Shown one piece after another: positions 25,199 to 35,057 of a stretch of DNA of 39,949 bases. Within the stretch, counting starts at the first letter, position 1. Each line of letters starts with the position of its first letter. The position numbers and the translations under genes were made by a program. The stretch is taken from assembly GCA_944324475.1 (NCBI GenBank), contig CALUWK010000014.1, positions 1 to 39,949 on the forward strand. The letters are read 5' to 3'. The notes beneath the pieces are model-generated. The model saw only the letters and a program-made list of their open reading frames with translations. It was not told the origin of the DNA and ran no database searches. The stretch is from Candidatus Gastranaerophilales bacterium (lineage in GTDB: Bacteria; Cyanobacteriota; Vampirovibrionia; Gastranaerophilales; Gastranaerophilaceae).

Positions 25199-25864
25199 TT
25201 AAGTTTTTGCAATGGTTAAACAAATAATGTCATTAATATTATTTTCTTTTAAGATATTAATTATTTCTTCTAAAGTCGCACCCGAAGTGGTTATATCATC
25301 AATTAAAAGAATAGTTTTATTTTTAATTTGTTTAAGTTCATTTTTGTTTATTTTAAAACTACCTTTAATATTTTTGTATCTGTTTTTAGCTTTATACTGC
25401 GGTTTTGTGTATTTTATTTTTTTAATTATTTTATTATTTATTTCAATATTTGTTAATTTTGAGAATTCTTTTGCTATTAAAAACATATGATTATAACCTC
25501 TTTGAGCAGATTTTAAAAAGTAACTCGGCGGGTAGATTATAATGTAATTTTTTTGTTCTTTTATATTTTTAAAATATTTAAAAAGTATTTTAGCTAAAGG
25601 AATAGAGGCTTTTTTATGATGGGAGAATTTTAATTTATGAATTAATTTTTTAACACTTCCATCATATAAAGTTGCAGAATAAAAAGGAATATTTTTAAAA
25701 AATTTATGTGCATAAGTTGATAAGTATCGAATATCTTTTGAACAGGTTTTACACAATAATTCGTCAGTTTTTGCACAAGAACAAATTAGACATTTTTGAT
25801 TATAAATTAAATCTAAAAATGTATTTAAAATATGTATTATTTGATTTCTTAATTCCAAAAACAT
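25199..25864 (-). CDS. ComF-family phosphoribosyltransferase-like protein
   Basis: ComF-type proteins carry an N-terminal zinc-binding part and a C-terminal phosphoribosyltransferase fold, and in naturally competent bacteria they act in DNA uptake. I start at ATG 25862-25864 (MFLELRNQII) because the longer frame would read back through the terminator of the pilin gene; TATAAT lies 7 nt before this ATG. The product is 221 residues. It has a four-Cys cluster (CLICSCAKTDELLCKTC, about 26-42), YDGSVKKLIHKLKF, PPSYFLKSAQRGYNHM and the PRPP loop ILLIDDITTSGAT. Together with the pilin gene this hints at, but does not prove, competence. Confidence 0.88.
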   Translation of the reverse strand: MFLELRNQIIHILNTFLDLIYNQKCLICSCAKTDELLCKTCSKDIRYLSTYAHKFFKNIPFYSATLYDGSVKKLIHKLKFSHHKKASIPLAKILFKYFKNIKEQKNYIIIYPPSYFLKSAQRGYNHMFLIAKEFSKLTNIEINNKIIKKIKYTKPQYKAKNRYKNIKGSFKINKNELKQIKNKTILLIDDITTSGATLEEIINILKENNINDIICLTIAKT

Positions 25865-25925
25865 TAAAAGTATTATAATTAAATATTTTTCTTTTGCAAA
25901 ATTTAAATATATGATTTTAAAGTTT

Positions 25926-25951
25926 AAAAAAAAGGAGGTGTGGTACCTCCT
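25926..25951 (-). terminator. Terminator of the prepilin gene
   Basis: On the minus strand AGGAGGT (complement of 25945-25951) pairs with ACCTCCT (complement of 25933-25939) around a 5-nt loop. The T-tract that follows comes from the A-run at 25926-25933. It lies 36 bp beyond the pilin stop and inside the spurious N-terminal extension of comF. Confidence 0.85.
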
Positions 25952-25986
25952 AACCAAAACACAAAAAATAAAATTAAAATTTTTAA

Positions 25987-27564
25987 TTATAATTCTGCCA
26001 CACAACGAACAGAAAAAGCATCTTTTCTTGTGCTATGATATGAATACCAGCTATCATTATTTAAATAATAACTATATGCATTATTATCATCATAAAGTGT
26101 TCCGCTCCATACATAAGCAGGATAACAATTACCATCACTTGAACCTTTGCATTCATTAGAATAAGTACACCAGTAGGTAGATGTATATTGTTGATTTCCG
26201 CATAACGTTAAACCTTTATCTCCTTTGTCTTTAGAATATGTATTAAATACTGCAAGTTCTTCAACTGTTGGTAATCTCCAACTAAAATCACTATTTAAAT
26301 AATTTAAATTTTTACAAACATTTTCTGCTGCATAATGTGTACATATTGTTCTTCTACAAGGACTATAAGTGTAATCTGTAGAACCACCACAATTTTCTGA
26401 TGTCCATCCCTTTCCCCAACAACAGTTGTTATTTGTGCAATTTGTTCCTATGGAAATTAAATTAATTTTTGAAGTATCAATTTTAAATAAGTCATTATCT
26501 CCAATATTATATTGTGTAACACATAAATCTTTGTTGTTTACAGTAATTTTTATAGTTTTATCAGGACAAACAGGTAGTTTTGAACAATGTCCATTTGTCA
26601 AGTTGTATATATTTGTACAACGAGTACATTCAGTATTATTGCATTCAACACACCCTGCTCCAAATCTATCTTTACATGTTAATTCATTTATGGTTCTAAC
26701 GCATCTTACAGATGCATTGCTTGTTTTATGTAATGAGGAGGTATTCCAATCGCTTGTACTTCCTAAATTATCTGTATATCGCCTATATGTATAAATATAA
26801 TCTGAATCACTACTTGTACTACTCCATAAATGATATGGGTTATAATAAATTCCATCTGTGCCATATCGGCTACCATTACAATCGTAATCTCCATCACATA
26901 ACATTAAACCGTCTTTATTTAAGCCATTTGAGTACATTGCTGGGTTAAAATTAGCTAATTCAAATCTGGTTGGCAATCTCCAGCTTGTATTATTATAATT
27001 TAAACTATTACATAAAATTTCTGCTGCATAATAATTACATACTGTTCTTGCACAACCGCTATAACTATCTTCATTTGATCTGCAATCACTATTCATTCCT
27101 TTCCAGCAGTAGTTGTCATCTTCGTCTGTTTTTGGTGGGTAGATTGTTTTTACACCTAATACGTTTATTGGAAATTCATCTGCATCACCCATATTATATT
27201 GTGTAGCACACAGTCTTTTGTTTCCGATAATTATTTCTATTGTTTTTGGCGGACAATTTTCAATTTCACAATGTCCGTTTATTAAAGTATAATCGCTTTC
27301 ACAATTACTACAAGCGGTTTTAGTGCAAACTATACAATTTTGAAATGTATCTGAGCAATTAATGCAAGTATTCGTTTTGTCATCCAAATATTGACCTAGT
27401 GGACAAAGATTATTATTTAAATTATTATTACCAGAATGTGATATTGTAGTTAATGACGTGGATAATTTTCTGGAAATTACCGGACTAAAGGCTGCTGTGA
27501 TACAACTAATTACAATCAAACTAATCATAAGCTCGATTAGGCTAAAGGCTTTTAATTTTCTCAT
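25987..27564 (-). CDS. Prepilin-type protein with two FISUMP-like domains
   Basis: A 525-residue protein. Residues 1-30 are a class III prepilin leader and helix: KAFSLIEL with cleavage expected after Ala6, Phe7 at +1 and Glu11 at +5. A Cys-rich linker (about 54-110, several C-x-x-C pairs, growth-factor-like) leads to domain 1 (about 115-310), which has WRLPTRFELANF and ends SVRCVRT. A second Cys-rich linker (about 315-345) leads to domain 2 (about 350-525), which has WRLPTVEELAVF and ends SVRCVAEL. The domains resemble FISUMP / DUF1566 surface modules. Many cysteines imply disulphides outside the cell. Such a protein may be a pilus-tip or pseudopilin adhesin. AGGA lies 7 nt before ATG. Confidence 0.8.
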   Translation of the reverse strand: MRKLKAFSLIELMISLIVISCITAAFSPVISRKLSTSLTTISHSGNNNLNNNLCPLGQYLDDKTNTCINCSDTFQNCIVCTKTACSNCESDYTLINGHCEIENCPPKTIEIIIGNKRLCATQYNMGDADEFPINVLGVKTIYPPKTDEDDNYCWKGMNSDCRSNEDSYSGCARTVCNYYAAEILCNSLNYNNTSWRLPTRFELANFNPAMYSNGLNKDGLMLCDGDYDCNGSRYGTDGIYYNPYHLWSSTSSDSDYIYTYRRYTDNLGSTSDWNTSSLHKTSNASVRCVRTINELTCKDRFGAGCVECNNTECTRCTNIYNLTNGHCSKLPVCPDKTIKITVNNKDLCVTQYNIGDNDLFKIDTSKINLISIGTNCTNNNCCWGKGWTSENCGGSTDYTYSPCRRTICTHYAAENVCKNLNYLNSDFSWRLPTVEELAVFNTYSKDKGDKGLTLCGNQQYTSTYWCTYSNECKGSSDGNCYPAYVWSGTLYDDNNAYSYYLNNDSWYSYHSTRKDAFSVRCVAEL

Positions 27565-27708
27565 ATTATTCCTGTATAACTATAAATGATAATTTGGTAT
27601 TAAATATATTACTTATAATAATATATTCTACTTATTTATTAGAATTAGTCAATATAATTCTTACAAATAGGTAGTTTAATATATAAAAAAATAATTTAAA
27701 GTAATATA

Positions 27709-28032
27709 ATGAATGAAATAATTAAACAAATCGGAATAAAAATAAAAGAATATAGAAAAAAAGCAAAACTTACACAAGCTGAACTTGCTGAAAAAATTAA
27801 TGTTGATTCAAAATATATAAGTAGACTTGAAACAGGCACTTCCATTGCTTCAATATCTACCATAGTTAAAATTAGTGATGTTTTAAATGTGGAGTTATCT
27901 GAAATTTTTACTGTTGAAACAATTAAAAATAAAAATAAAATAATTGAATTAATTAATTCTAAATTATTAAAGATTAATTTGAAAGATTTAAAATCAATTT
28001 TAGAAATAGTTTCTTGTATAGCTGAAAAATAA
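27709..28032 (+). CDS. XRE-family transcriptional regulator
   Basis: A 107-residue protein with an N-terminal helix-turn-helix (about 10-63): IKEYRKKAKLTQAELAEKIN, then KYISRLETGTS and ISTIVKISDVLNVELSEIF. This is the lambda Cro/C1-like (XRE) fold, which binds DNA as a dimer. The 40-residue C-terminus is helical and may dimerise. It is divergent from the prepilin gene with 144 bp between them and could control it, though no operator was identified. Its stop lies 1 bp from the end of the convergent SNF2 gene. No clear SD site precedes the ATG. Confidence 0.9.
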   Translation: MNEIIKQIGIKIKEYRKKAKLTQAELAEKINVDSKYISRLETGTSIASISTIVKISDVLNVELSEIFTVETIKNKNKIIELINSKLLKINLKDLKSILEIVSCIAEK

Positions 28033-28033
28033 T

Positions 28034-30919
28034 TTATGCAAGAGAAAAAATTTCATATATTTCATCATCAGACAACTCTGTTAATGTTCTTTCGCCTTCA
28101 AAAACAGCAGCGTTTGCAAGGTCTCTTTTATCCTTTATAATTTTATCAATTTTTTCTTCAAAAGTTGAAAGTGTGATAAATCTGTGTATCATAACATTTT
28201 TATCTTGACCAATTCGATAGGTTCTATCTGTTGCTTGATCTTCAACGGCAGGATTCCACCAAAGGTCGTAATGAATTACATTTGATGCGCTTGTAAGGTT
28301 TAAACCTAATCCTCCTGCCTTTAGAGATAAAATCATTATTTTATGATTTATATCTTCTTGAAAATTTTTAATTACTTCTTCTCTTTGTTTAACATTTAAA
28401 CTTCCATGAAAAAATAATGGGCTAAAAGAATATTCTTCTTTTATTATGTTTTCTAAAATTGAACCCATTTCCTTATATTGAGTAAATACAAGTACTTTTT
28501 CATTGTTATCTAAAATATTATTTAAAATATCAATTAGTTTTTGGCTTTTTCCTGAAGCATTTGCGCTCATATCCCCATATTTCAAGTAATGGTAAGGATG
28601 GTTGCATACTTGTTTTAAATTTGTAATTAATTTAAATATTGCACCGCGTCTTCCTATTTTATTATCCGATTTTGCAATATTTTCCATAGATTCTTTTAAA
28701 ATTCTTTCATATAGAGCAATTTGTGGTTTGGTTAAATAACAATAATCATCAAGGACGATTTTTTCTGGCAAATCAGAAATAATTGTTTTATCTGTTTTTA
28801 AGCGTCTTAACATAAAAGGACTAATGGCTTTTTTTAATTTTTCTGCACGTGTCAATTCTTTGAATCTTTCAATAGGTATTGAATAATTTTTTGAAAAATC
28901 GTTAAGTGAACCCAAATAACCTTTATTTATAAAATCAAAAATAGACCAAAGTTCAGATAATCTATTTTCAACGGGAGTACCTGTCATTGCAACTTTCATT
29001 TGTGTTTTAATTGCTTTAATAGCTTGTGTTTGACTGGTTGATGGGTTTTTAATATTTTGTGCTTCGTCAATTATAAGTAAATCCCAATTTGTTTTTTCAA
29101 ATTTTTCCAAATCAATTCTTAAAATTGCATAAGTTGTTAAAATTATATCGCAATTTGTTGAAAACTCACGATTAAAACCATGATAAGTTAAAGTTTTTAA
29201 GCTTGGTGCGAAAGTATTTAATTCCCTTTTCCAATTACCCATTAAAGTTGTTGGGCAAACAACAAGTGCTGGTTTTTTAAGTTTATTTTCTTCTTTTAGT
29301 TTTAAAATTAAACTTATAACTTGAATTGTTTTACCAAGACCCATATCATCTGCTATGCAACAACCAAAACCTTTGTTAATATTGGTATATAACCACTTAA
29401 AACCAATTTTTTGGTATGCTCTTAATTCTCCGTTTAATTTTTTAGGCAGTGTAATTTCTTCAACTTTGGTAAAATCCGATATAACTTTTGCGAAAGCTTC
29501 ATCGTAATCAAAGTCATAATCATCAATTTTTCCAGATAGAGCATTATGCAAAAGTTGCATTTTATTCACATTGAAATTTGGAGTTTTTTCAAGTTTTTGA
29601 ATTAATTTTTCTGTTTCTTCTTTATCAATTAAAATATAACGATCTTTATAATTAATTAAACCTTGTGAATTTTTTGCAAGTTGTATAAATTCTTCTGCTG
29701 AAATTTTTTCATTATCTCCAAGTGCAATTTCAATTTTAAAATTCATTATTTCATCAAGAGATATCGTTGAACCTGTTGGATTTTCAAGCAAGTCTTTAAT
29801 ATCTTGGAGTCTTTTTTCTTTGATTTTAGCATTTATTGAAGCTCTTGGAATGATAACATTGTCTAGTCCTTCGGGAAGATTAACTTCCATTCCTGCTTGA
29901 GAAAGATAATATGAAATTTGTGTAATTAATTTATATACACCTGTTAAATCAAGCTCCATTGTGACGTCTTCAAGATCTTCAATATATTTTGTCGCCCAAT
30001 TTATTTGTTTTTCAATTAAAATTTTATTTTCATCAGATAATTTTTCTAATTCTATAATTTCATTTTTTGTTTTATCTTTTGCTAAAATTTTTAAAAGAAA
30101 TTTATCATCAGATAATTTTTCAATATTGAAAACAGGTACAATATCATAACTTCCGAGACTCATCTCATCAAACCAAGTTTGAATATCATTAGCTAAATCA
30201 TTTCCTTTAAAAATTCTTTTTTGAAGAGTATTTTTAACTAGATAAGGAGCTGCTTTTAAGTCTTTAAAGCGATAATGTTTTACGTTTAAAAAAGTAAAAA
30301 TTAAGTAGTTTAGATATTTTTCTATTAATTTTTTTGTTATTTCAGGATTTAAAAAATCATTTTCTATAATTTCACTATAAACTCTTAAAAAATCTTTGTT
30401 TTGAAAATAAGGTTCCCAAAATACACTAAAAGTATCTTTTTTAAAATTTACAGCAGGAATAAAATGCATTTTTTCTACTGCTTTTTTTACAAATTGAAAA
30501 AGGTAAAAATAAAATTTGTAGCTATTTGAACAGTCTGATAAATCAAGATTTTCATCAACTCCTGTATAATATTCAAAAAACATGTCAAGACTTATTTTGT
30601 ATCCGTAGTTAGAATTTTTATATTCAGGTCTTAGTTTGTATAATGAACCTTTTGATTTTAAGTAATAACCGAAATTATAAGGTGGAGTTATAAAAATACT
30701 TGCTGCATTATTATTTAATTCAAGGATTATTTCTGTTTGTCTTAAAATAGGATTTTTGGTATCGAAAGTATCTGCAAATTCTTCTTCTATAAGTTCATAT
30801 ATTAAAGAAAGAGTATATCTAAAATCTTTATTCTTCTGTGAATAAGGATTTTGGTCAAGATTTAAAAGCAGTTTTTCTATATTGTTTTTCTTAAAACTCA
30901 AATTGAAATTTTTATTCAT
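28034..30919 (-). CDS. SNF2-family ATP-dependent helicase-like protein
   Basis: A 961-residue protein with a C-terminal SNF2 motor. Motif I is DDMGLGKT (524-531), followed by VVCPTTLMGNWKREL, motif II DEAQNIKNP (617-625), TGTPVENRLSELWSIFDF, and the helicase C domain with VLVFTQYKEMGSILENI, LFFHGS, LSLKAGGLGLNLTSASNVIH and ATDRTYRIGQDK. Residues 1-490 are a long N-terminal region found in bacterial SNF2 proteins (Snf2-associated domain plus unknown segments). I see no SWIM Cys-His zinc motif. Bacterial members remodel DNA- or RNA-polymerase-bound complexes; the exact role is unknown. It converges with the XRE gene. Confidence 0.93.
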   Translation of the reverse strand: MNKNFNLSFKKNNIEKLLLNLDQNPYSQKNKDFRYTLSLIYELIEEEFADTFDTKNPILRQTEIILELNNNAASIFITPPYNFGYYLKSKGSLYKLRPEYKNSNYGYKISLDMFFEYYTGVDENLDLSDCSNSYKFYFYLFQFVKKAVEKMHFIPAVNFKKDTFSVFWEPYFQNKDFLRVYSEIIENDFLNPEITKKLIEKYLNYLIFTFLNVKHYRFKDLKAAPYLVKNTLQKRIFKGNDLANDIQTWFDEMSLGSYDIVPVFNIEKLSDDKFLLKILAKDKTKNEIIELEKLSDENKILIEKQINWATKYIEDLEDVTMELDLTGVYKLITQISYYLSQAGMEVNLPEGLDNVIIPRASINAKIKEKRLQDIKDLLENPTGSTISLDEIMNFKIEIALGDNEKISAEEFIQLAKNSQGLINYKDRYILIDKEETEKLIQKLEKTPNFNVNKMQLLHNALSGKIDDYDFDYDEAFAKVISDFTKVEEITLPKKLNGELRAYQKIGFKWLYTNINKGFGCCIADDMGLGKTIQVISLILKLKEENKLKKPALVVCPTTLMGNWKRELNTFAPSLKTLTYHGFNREFSTNCDIILTTYAILRIDLEKFEKTNWDLLIIDEAQNIKNPSTSQTQAIKAIKTQMKVAMTGTPVENRLSELWSIFDFINKGYLGSLNDFSKNYSIPIERFKELTRAEKLKKAISPFMLRRLKTDKTIISDLPEKIVLDDYCYLTKPQIALYERILKESMENIAKSDNKIGRRGAIFKLITNLKQVCNHPYHYLKYGDMSANASGKSQKLIDILNNILDNNEKVLVFTQYKEMGSILENIIKEEYSFSPLFFHGSLNVKQREEVIKNFQEDINHKIMILSLKAGGLGLNLTSASNVIHYDLWWNPAVEDQATDRTYRIGQDKNVMIHRFITLSTFEEKIDKIIKDKRDLANAAVFEGERTLTELSDDEIYEIFSLA

Positions 30920-30990
30920 TTGACTATTCTAATATAAAGATTGAGCTTTTTAAAGATATTTTTTATTGAAATAGTTTGAATATATTAATT

Positions 30991-31019
30991 TTGCTTAATT
31001 TAAAAATTTCAGTTATAAT
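30991..31019 (+). promoter_or_regulatory. Promoter of ricT with -10 next to ATG
   Basis: TTGCTT (30991-30996), 17 bp, then TATAAT (31014-31019), and 7 nt later the ricT ATG at 31027. This is the clearest example in the window of a promoter placed so that transcription should begin at the start codon. No SD is present. Confidence 0.6.
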
Positions 31020-31026
31020 TAAAATT

Positions 31027-31941
31027 ATGAAATTTGCAATAAGAGTTATCAAAAATCAATTTCATCCCCTTAAGGTTGCTTTAAATGCGAATATTAAACA
31101 CGGGCAGTATGTTCTTGTGAAAACCGATAAAGGAGAAGAGGTTTTTCAAGTTTTTTTAGTAAATTCTTGTATACAAAAAATATGGGAAAAACATCAACCC
31201 GAACCATTTTCTGTGGTTAGAATTATGACTGATGAAGATATGGAAGTTTATAAAGAGCAGAAAGAACTTGAAATTAAAGCTTTTTATAGATGTAGGGATT
31301 TGGCTCAAAAAAGAAATCTTGTTATGAAATTTACTCAAGCAAGATATACTTTTGATAGGAAAAAAATAACATTTTATTATACAGCTCCAGAGCGCGTTGA
31401 TTTTAGGGAACTTTTAAAAGATTTAACCCAAGAATTTAAAAGAGTAAGAATTGATTTAAGGCATATTGGAGTTAGAGATGAGACATCAATTCTTCAAGGG
31501 CAAGGAATTTGCGGTGAAGATTATTGTTGTTGCAGGTTTTTAAAGAAATTTGAACAGGTTAATACAAAACTTGCCCGTGACCAAGGTATTCCAATTACTC
31601 CTGGTAAAATAACTGGAGCTTGCGGAAGGCTTTTGTGTTGTTTAAATTATGAATATAAAAATTATATTGATGCAGCAAAAACCTTGCCACCTGTTGGTTC
31701 TGGTGTTATGACTCCAGATGGGGTCGGAAAAGTATTTATGGTCAATTTTCTTAAAAAGACAGTTAATGTTAAATTAGAAGATGGCAAAATTAAAGAATAT
31801 CAAAAAAGTGAAATTGAAATGATAGACGGAGAAGTTAACATTGATATTGATATAACTAATAATCTTGCATATCAAGAAGAAGAAATTGTTGATATAAAAT
31901 CATTAGAAGATGATAAAAATTCTACGACAGGTAACATTTAA
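31027..31941 (+). CDS. ricT: PSP1 / RicT-family protein
   Basis: Start at ATG 31027; an in-frame TTG at 30976 precedes the promoter and is rejected. The 304-residue product is a PSP1 C-terminal-domain protein of the RicT (YaaT) family. In Bacillus, RicT forms a complex with RicA and RicF that binds Fe-S clusters and FAD and affects RNase Y and competence or sporulation. It has the Cys cluster ICGEDYCCCRFL (161-172) and ACGRLLCCLNYEY (198-210), and GQGICGEDYCC is a family hallmark. It ends 8 bp before rsfS, so the two are probably co-transcribed. No ricA or ricF is seen here. Confidence 0.92.
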   Translation: MKFAIRVIKNQFHPLKVALNANIKHGQYVLVKTDKGEEVFQVFLVNSCIQKIWEKHQPEPFSVVRIMTDEDMEVYKEQKELEIKAFYRCRDLAQKRNLVMKFTQARYTFDRKKITFYYTAPERVDFRELLKDLTQEFKRVRIDLRHIGVRDETSILQGQGICGEDYCCCRFLKKFEQVNTKLARDQGIPITPGKITGACGRLLCCLNYEYKNYIDAAKTLPPVGSGVMTPDGVGKVFMVNFLKKTVNVKLEDGKIKEYQKSEIEMIDGEVNIDIDITNNLAYQEEEIVDIKSLEDDKNSTTGNI

Positions 31942-31949
31942 GGCTGAAT

Positions 31950-32342
31950 ATGAAAAATTTTACAAGTGAAAAATTAGCTTCCGTTATGGCAAGAATTTTG
32001 GATGATAATAAAGCTAAAGATATTGTCATTTTGAATGTTTCAAATGTTTGTTCTTTATCTGATTATTTTATTATTGCAACAGGGACTTCTACCTCTCAAA
32101 TTAGAGGTTTGACTGAAATTTTAAGAAAAAAAATAAAAGATATATTTAAAAGAATACCAATAGGAGAAGAAACTGAGCGCCAAAGCAAATGGAATTTGTT
32201 AGATTATGGTGAAGTAGTAGTTCATATTATGGATGAGAAACAAAGAGAAATATATAAAATAGAGAAATTTTGGTCTCATGCTCTTATTTTAGAAAGAGAA
32301 GTTTGGGAAGAAAATTCAAGAGAATACTCTTTGTATGAATAA
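31950..32342 (+). CDS. rsfS: Ribosomal silencing factor RsfS
   Basis: RsfS (RsfA, DUF143) binds ribosomal protein L14 and blocks joining of the subunits under poor nutrition. The 130-residue protein has the family motifs KAKDIVILNVSNVCSLSDYF, IATGTSTSQIRGL, and DYGEVVVHIMDEKQREIYKIEKFW. It follows ricT by 8 bp with no strong SD. A strong hairpin starts at its stop codon. Length and motifs are normal. Confidence 0.95.
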   Translation: MKNFTSEKLASVMARILDDNKAKDIVILNVSNVCSLSDYFIIATGTSTSQIRGLTEILRKKIKDIFKRIPIGEETERQSKWNLLDYGEVVVHIMDEKQREIYKIEKFWSHALILEREVWEENSREYSLYE

Positions 32343-32378
32343 TAAAACTCATGAATAAAGTTATTCATGAGTTTTATT
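32341..32378. terminator. Bidirectional terminator between rsfS and clpB
   Basis: Bases 32341-32358 and 32361-32378 are exact reverse complements (18-bp arms, AATAAAACTCATGAATAA). The real loop is probably 4-8 nt after the closing pairs open. The arms carry A/T runs at both outer ends, giving a T-run on each strand. It lies between the convergent ends of rsfS and clpB. Confidence 0.7.
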
Positions 32379-32382
32379 GAAT

Positions 32383-34956
32383 TTATAACTTTTTAAATTT
32401 AATTTCATCATTCTTAAAATCAATTTCGATTTTATCTCCGTCTTTAAATTCACCTTTTAAAAGTTCTTTTGAAAGAGGATTTTCAATTAATTGTCTTATT
32501 GTTCTTTTTAAGGGTCTTGCTCCATACATTGGATTATAACCTTGTATAGCAAGATGTTCTTTGGCATCTTGAGTTATATAGAGTTCAATTTTTCTTTCTT
32601 TTAATAATTCTTTTAAATATTCAATTTGAATATCGACAATTTTGGATAAATTTTCTAAAGTTAAAGCATCAAAGAATATTGTCTCATCAATACGATTTAA
32701 AAATTCGGGTTTAAAATATTCTCTTAATTTTTGCATAATTTCTTCTTTGATTTGTTCTTTGTTGCCCGTATTTCCTTTCAAAACATTATCAAGAATAATG
32801 TTTGAACCTATATTGGATGTTAATATTATAATTGTATTTTTAAAATCAACAGTTCTACCTTTTGAATCTGTCAATCTTCCATCGTCAAATATTTGAAGCA
32901 TTATATTAAAAACATCAGGATGTGCTTTTTCTATTTCATCAAATAAAATAACGGAATACGGTTTTTTTCTGACAGCTTGTGTTAATTGACCGCCTTCGTC
33001 ATATCCTATATATCCTGGAGGAGCTCCAATTAAACGAGCAGTTGAATGTTTTTCCATATATTCGGACATATCAATTCTAATCAAACTGTCTTCATCCAGA
33101 AACATAAATTTAGCGAGAGCTTTAGCCAGTTCTGTTTTTCCGACTCCTGTTGGACCCAAAAATAAAAATGTTCCAATAGGCCTTTTGGGGTCTTTTAATC
33201 CGCTTCTTGCTCTCCTTATGCTGTCTGAAATTACTTCAACAGCTTCATCTTGACCGATTACTTGTTTATGAAGAGCATCTTCCATTTGAATTAATTTTTG
33301 ACTTTCTTCTTCAACGAGTTTTGATACCGGAACGCCTGTCCATTTTGAAATAACTTCCGCTATATCTTCTTCGTCGATTTCTTCTTTTAAGAGTGTATTT
33401 TTATGTTCTGTTGTTTTACAATTTTTTAATTCTTCTTCAAGTTCAGGTAATTTTCCGTATTGTAATTTAGCTGCAAGCTCAAGATTATATTCTCTTTGAG
33501 CTTTTTCAATTTCGTGTTTAATTTTTTCAATTTCGGCTTTAATTTGAACTTCACCTTTTATTGTTGATTTTTCTTTTTCCCATTGTTCTTTTAGGATATT
33601 TGCTTTTTTTTCGGTTTCATTAAGTATTTTTTGGACTTTTTCGATTTTTTCTTTGTCGTTATCATCTTTTAAGGATTGTAATTCAATTTGTAATTGAAGT
33701 TTTTGACGTTCCAGTTTATCAAGTTCTTCGGGCATTGAATCAATTTCAATTCTAATTGCACTCGATGCTTCATCTATTAAGTCTATAGCTTTATCAGGTA
33801 AAAATCTATCCGTTATATACCTTGAAGATAATTTTGCGGCAGCAACAAGAGCTGAATCTTTAATTCTTATACCATGGTGAACTTCATATTTATCTTTTAA
33901 GCCTCTTAAAATTGAAATAGTATCTTCAACAGAGGGTTCGTCAACTAAAATTGGCTGAAAACGACGTTCAAGTGCCGGATCTTTTTCAATATATTTACGA
34001 TACTCGTTAATTGTGGTTGCTCCTACTGTTCTTATTGCACCACGAGCTAACATTGGTTTTAAAAGATTTCCTGCATCTGCCGTGCCTTCTGCTCCACCTG
34101 CTCCTACAACGGTGTGTATTTCATCTATGAATAGAATTATTTGGCCGTCTGATTTTTCTACTTCTTTTAAGACTTTTTTTAGTCTTTCTTCAAATTCACC
34201 CCTAAATTTAGCACCTGCGATAAGTGCCCCCATGTCAAGTGAAATTAAAGTTGTATTTTTTAAGCTTTCAGGGACATCTCCTCTTATAATACGTTGTGCT
34301 AAGCCTTCAACTATAGCAGTTTTTCCGACCCCAGCTTCACCTATTAAACAGGGATTGTTTTTAGTTCTTCGATTTAAAACTTGTATTATTCTTCTTATTT
34401 CTTCATCTCTGCCTATAACAGGATCAAGTTTTCCCATTGATGCGAGTTTTGTTAGATCTGTTGAAAATTTTTCTAGTATTTTATAGTCTTCATCTGCATT
34501 TTTGTTATCCACTTTTTTATCTCCTCTGATGTTTTTCATAGCGGTTAAGATTTTTTCTTTAGTTAAAGAAAATTTATTAAAAATTCTTTCAATATCAAAA
34601 TCTTTTGTAGTTGTCATAGCAAGCAAAATATGTTCGGCTGTTACAAATTTATCTTTTAATTCTTCGGCTTGTTTTTTTGCTGTTTCAAATAAGGCGAGAC
34701 AATTTTTACTAAAATAAATTTTGTCATTTATTTCTTCAGTTTTTGGAAGATTGTCTATTATGTTTGAAATATCTGTTGAAAAAAGATTATTATTTAATTT
34801 TAGTTCGTTAAAAAGCATATTAATTGAATCTATAGCTGAATTTGTCATTGCATATAAGATATGAGCCGGTTCAATTAATGTATTGTGCTTTTCAATAGCT
34901 GTATTTTGTGCATTATATATTAATTCTTTTGTTGAATCAGTATAATTATCAAACAT
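32383..34956 (-). CDS. clpB: Chaperone ClpB (AAA+ disaggregase)
   Basis: ClpB rescues aggregated proteins with DnaK. The 857-residue protein has the N-terminal substrate domain (1-145), the first AAA+ domain with GEAGVGKT (206-213) and [13 protein letters not shown], the coiled-coil middle domain (about 400-520), and the second AAA+ domain with GPTGVGKT (601-608), [14 protein letters not shown] and PEFLNRIDE. The middle domain marks it as ClpB rather than ClpA or ClpC. AAAGGA precedes ATG at a normal distance. I saw no CIRCE-type heat-shock operator upstream. Confidence 0.98.
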   Translation of the reverse strand: MFDNYTDSTKELIYNAQNTAIEKHNTLIEPAHILYAMTNSAIDSINMLFNELKLNNNLFSTDISNIIDNLPKTEEINDKIYFSKNCLALFETAKKQAEELKDKFVTAEHILLAMTTTKDFDIERIFNKFSLTKEKILTAMKNIRGDKKVDNKNADEDYKILEKFSTDLTKLASMGKLDPVIGRDEEIRRIIQVLNRRTKNNPCLIGEAGVGKTAIVEGLAQRIIRGDVPESLKNTTLISLDMGALIAGAKFRGEFEERLKKVLKEVEKSDGQIILFIDEIHTVVGAGGAEGTADAGNLLKPMLARGAIRTVGATTINEYRKYIEKDPALERRFQPILVDEPSVEDTISILRGLKDKYEVHHGIRIKDSALVAAAKLSSRYITDRFLPDKAIDLIDEASSAIRIEIDSMPEELDKLERQKLQLQIELQSLKDDNDKEKIEKVQKILNETEKKANILKEQWEKEKSTIKGEVQIKAEIEKIKHEIEKAQREYNLELAAKLQYGKLPELEEELKNCKTTEHKNTLLKEEIDEEDIAEVISKWTGVPVSKLVEEESQKLIQMEDALHKQVIGQDEAVEVISDSIRRARSGLKDPKRPIGTFLFLGPTGVGKTELAKALAKFMFLDEDSLIRIDMSEYMEKHSTARLIGAPPGYIGYDEGGQLTQAVRKKPYSVILFDEIEKAHPDVFNIMLQIFDDGRLTDSKGRTVDFKNTIIILTSNIGSNIILDNVLKGNTGNKEQIKEEIMQKLREYFKPEFLNRIDETIFFDALTLENLSKIVDIQIEYLKELLKERKIELYITQDAKEHLAIQGYNPMYGARPLKRTIRQLIENPLSKELLKGEFKDGDKIEIDFKNDEIKFKKL

Positions 34957-35045
34957 AGTTTAATCCTTTCTTATATTTTTATTTTATAAGGTTTTTTAAA
35001 TTTTTTTCTAAAATTAATGTTATTTTAATTGTTTAAGAATTATTT

Positions 35046-35051
35046 TATAAT
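35046..35051 (+). promoter_or_regulatory. -10 element of the amidase gene, 6 nt before ATG
   Basis: TATAAT at 35046-35051 lies 6 nt before the ATG at 35058, with no SD between. The -35 region (TTTTAA, 17 bp upstream) is weak. The arrangement fits a leaderless transcript. Confidence 0.45.
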
Positions 35052-35057
35052 ATAGCT

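Noticed and set aside
25865-26005. N-terminal extension of ComF
   Set aside because: It would read through the terminator hairpin of the pilin gene and into the pilin coding region.
30976-31026. 17-residue extension of RicT from TTG
   Set aside because: It lies upstream of or within the -35/-10 promoter of ricT.
34013-34486. 157-residue + strand frame opposite clpB
   Set aside because: Antisense shadow of a highly conserved gene, with no start signals.
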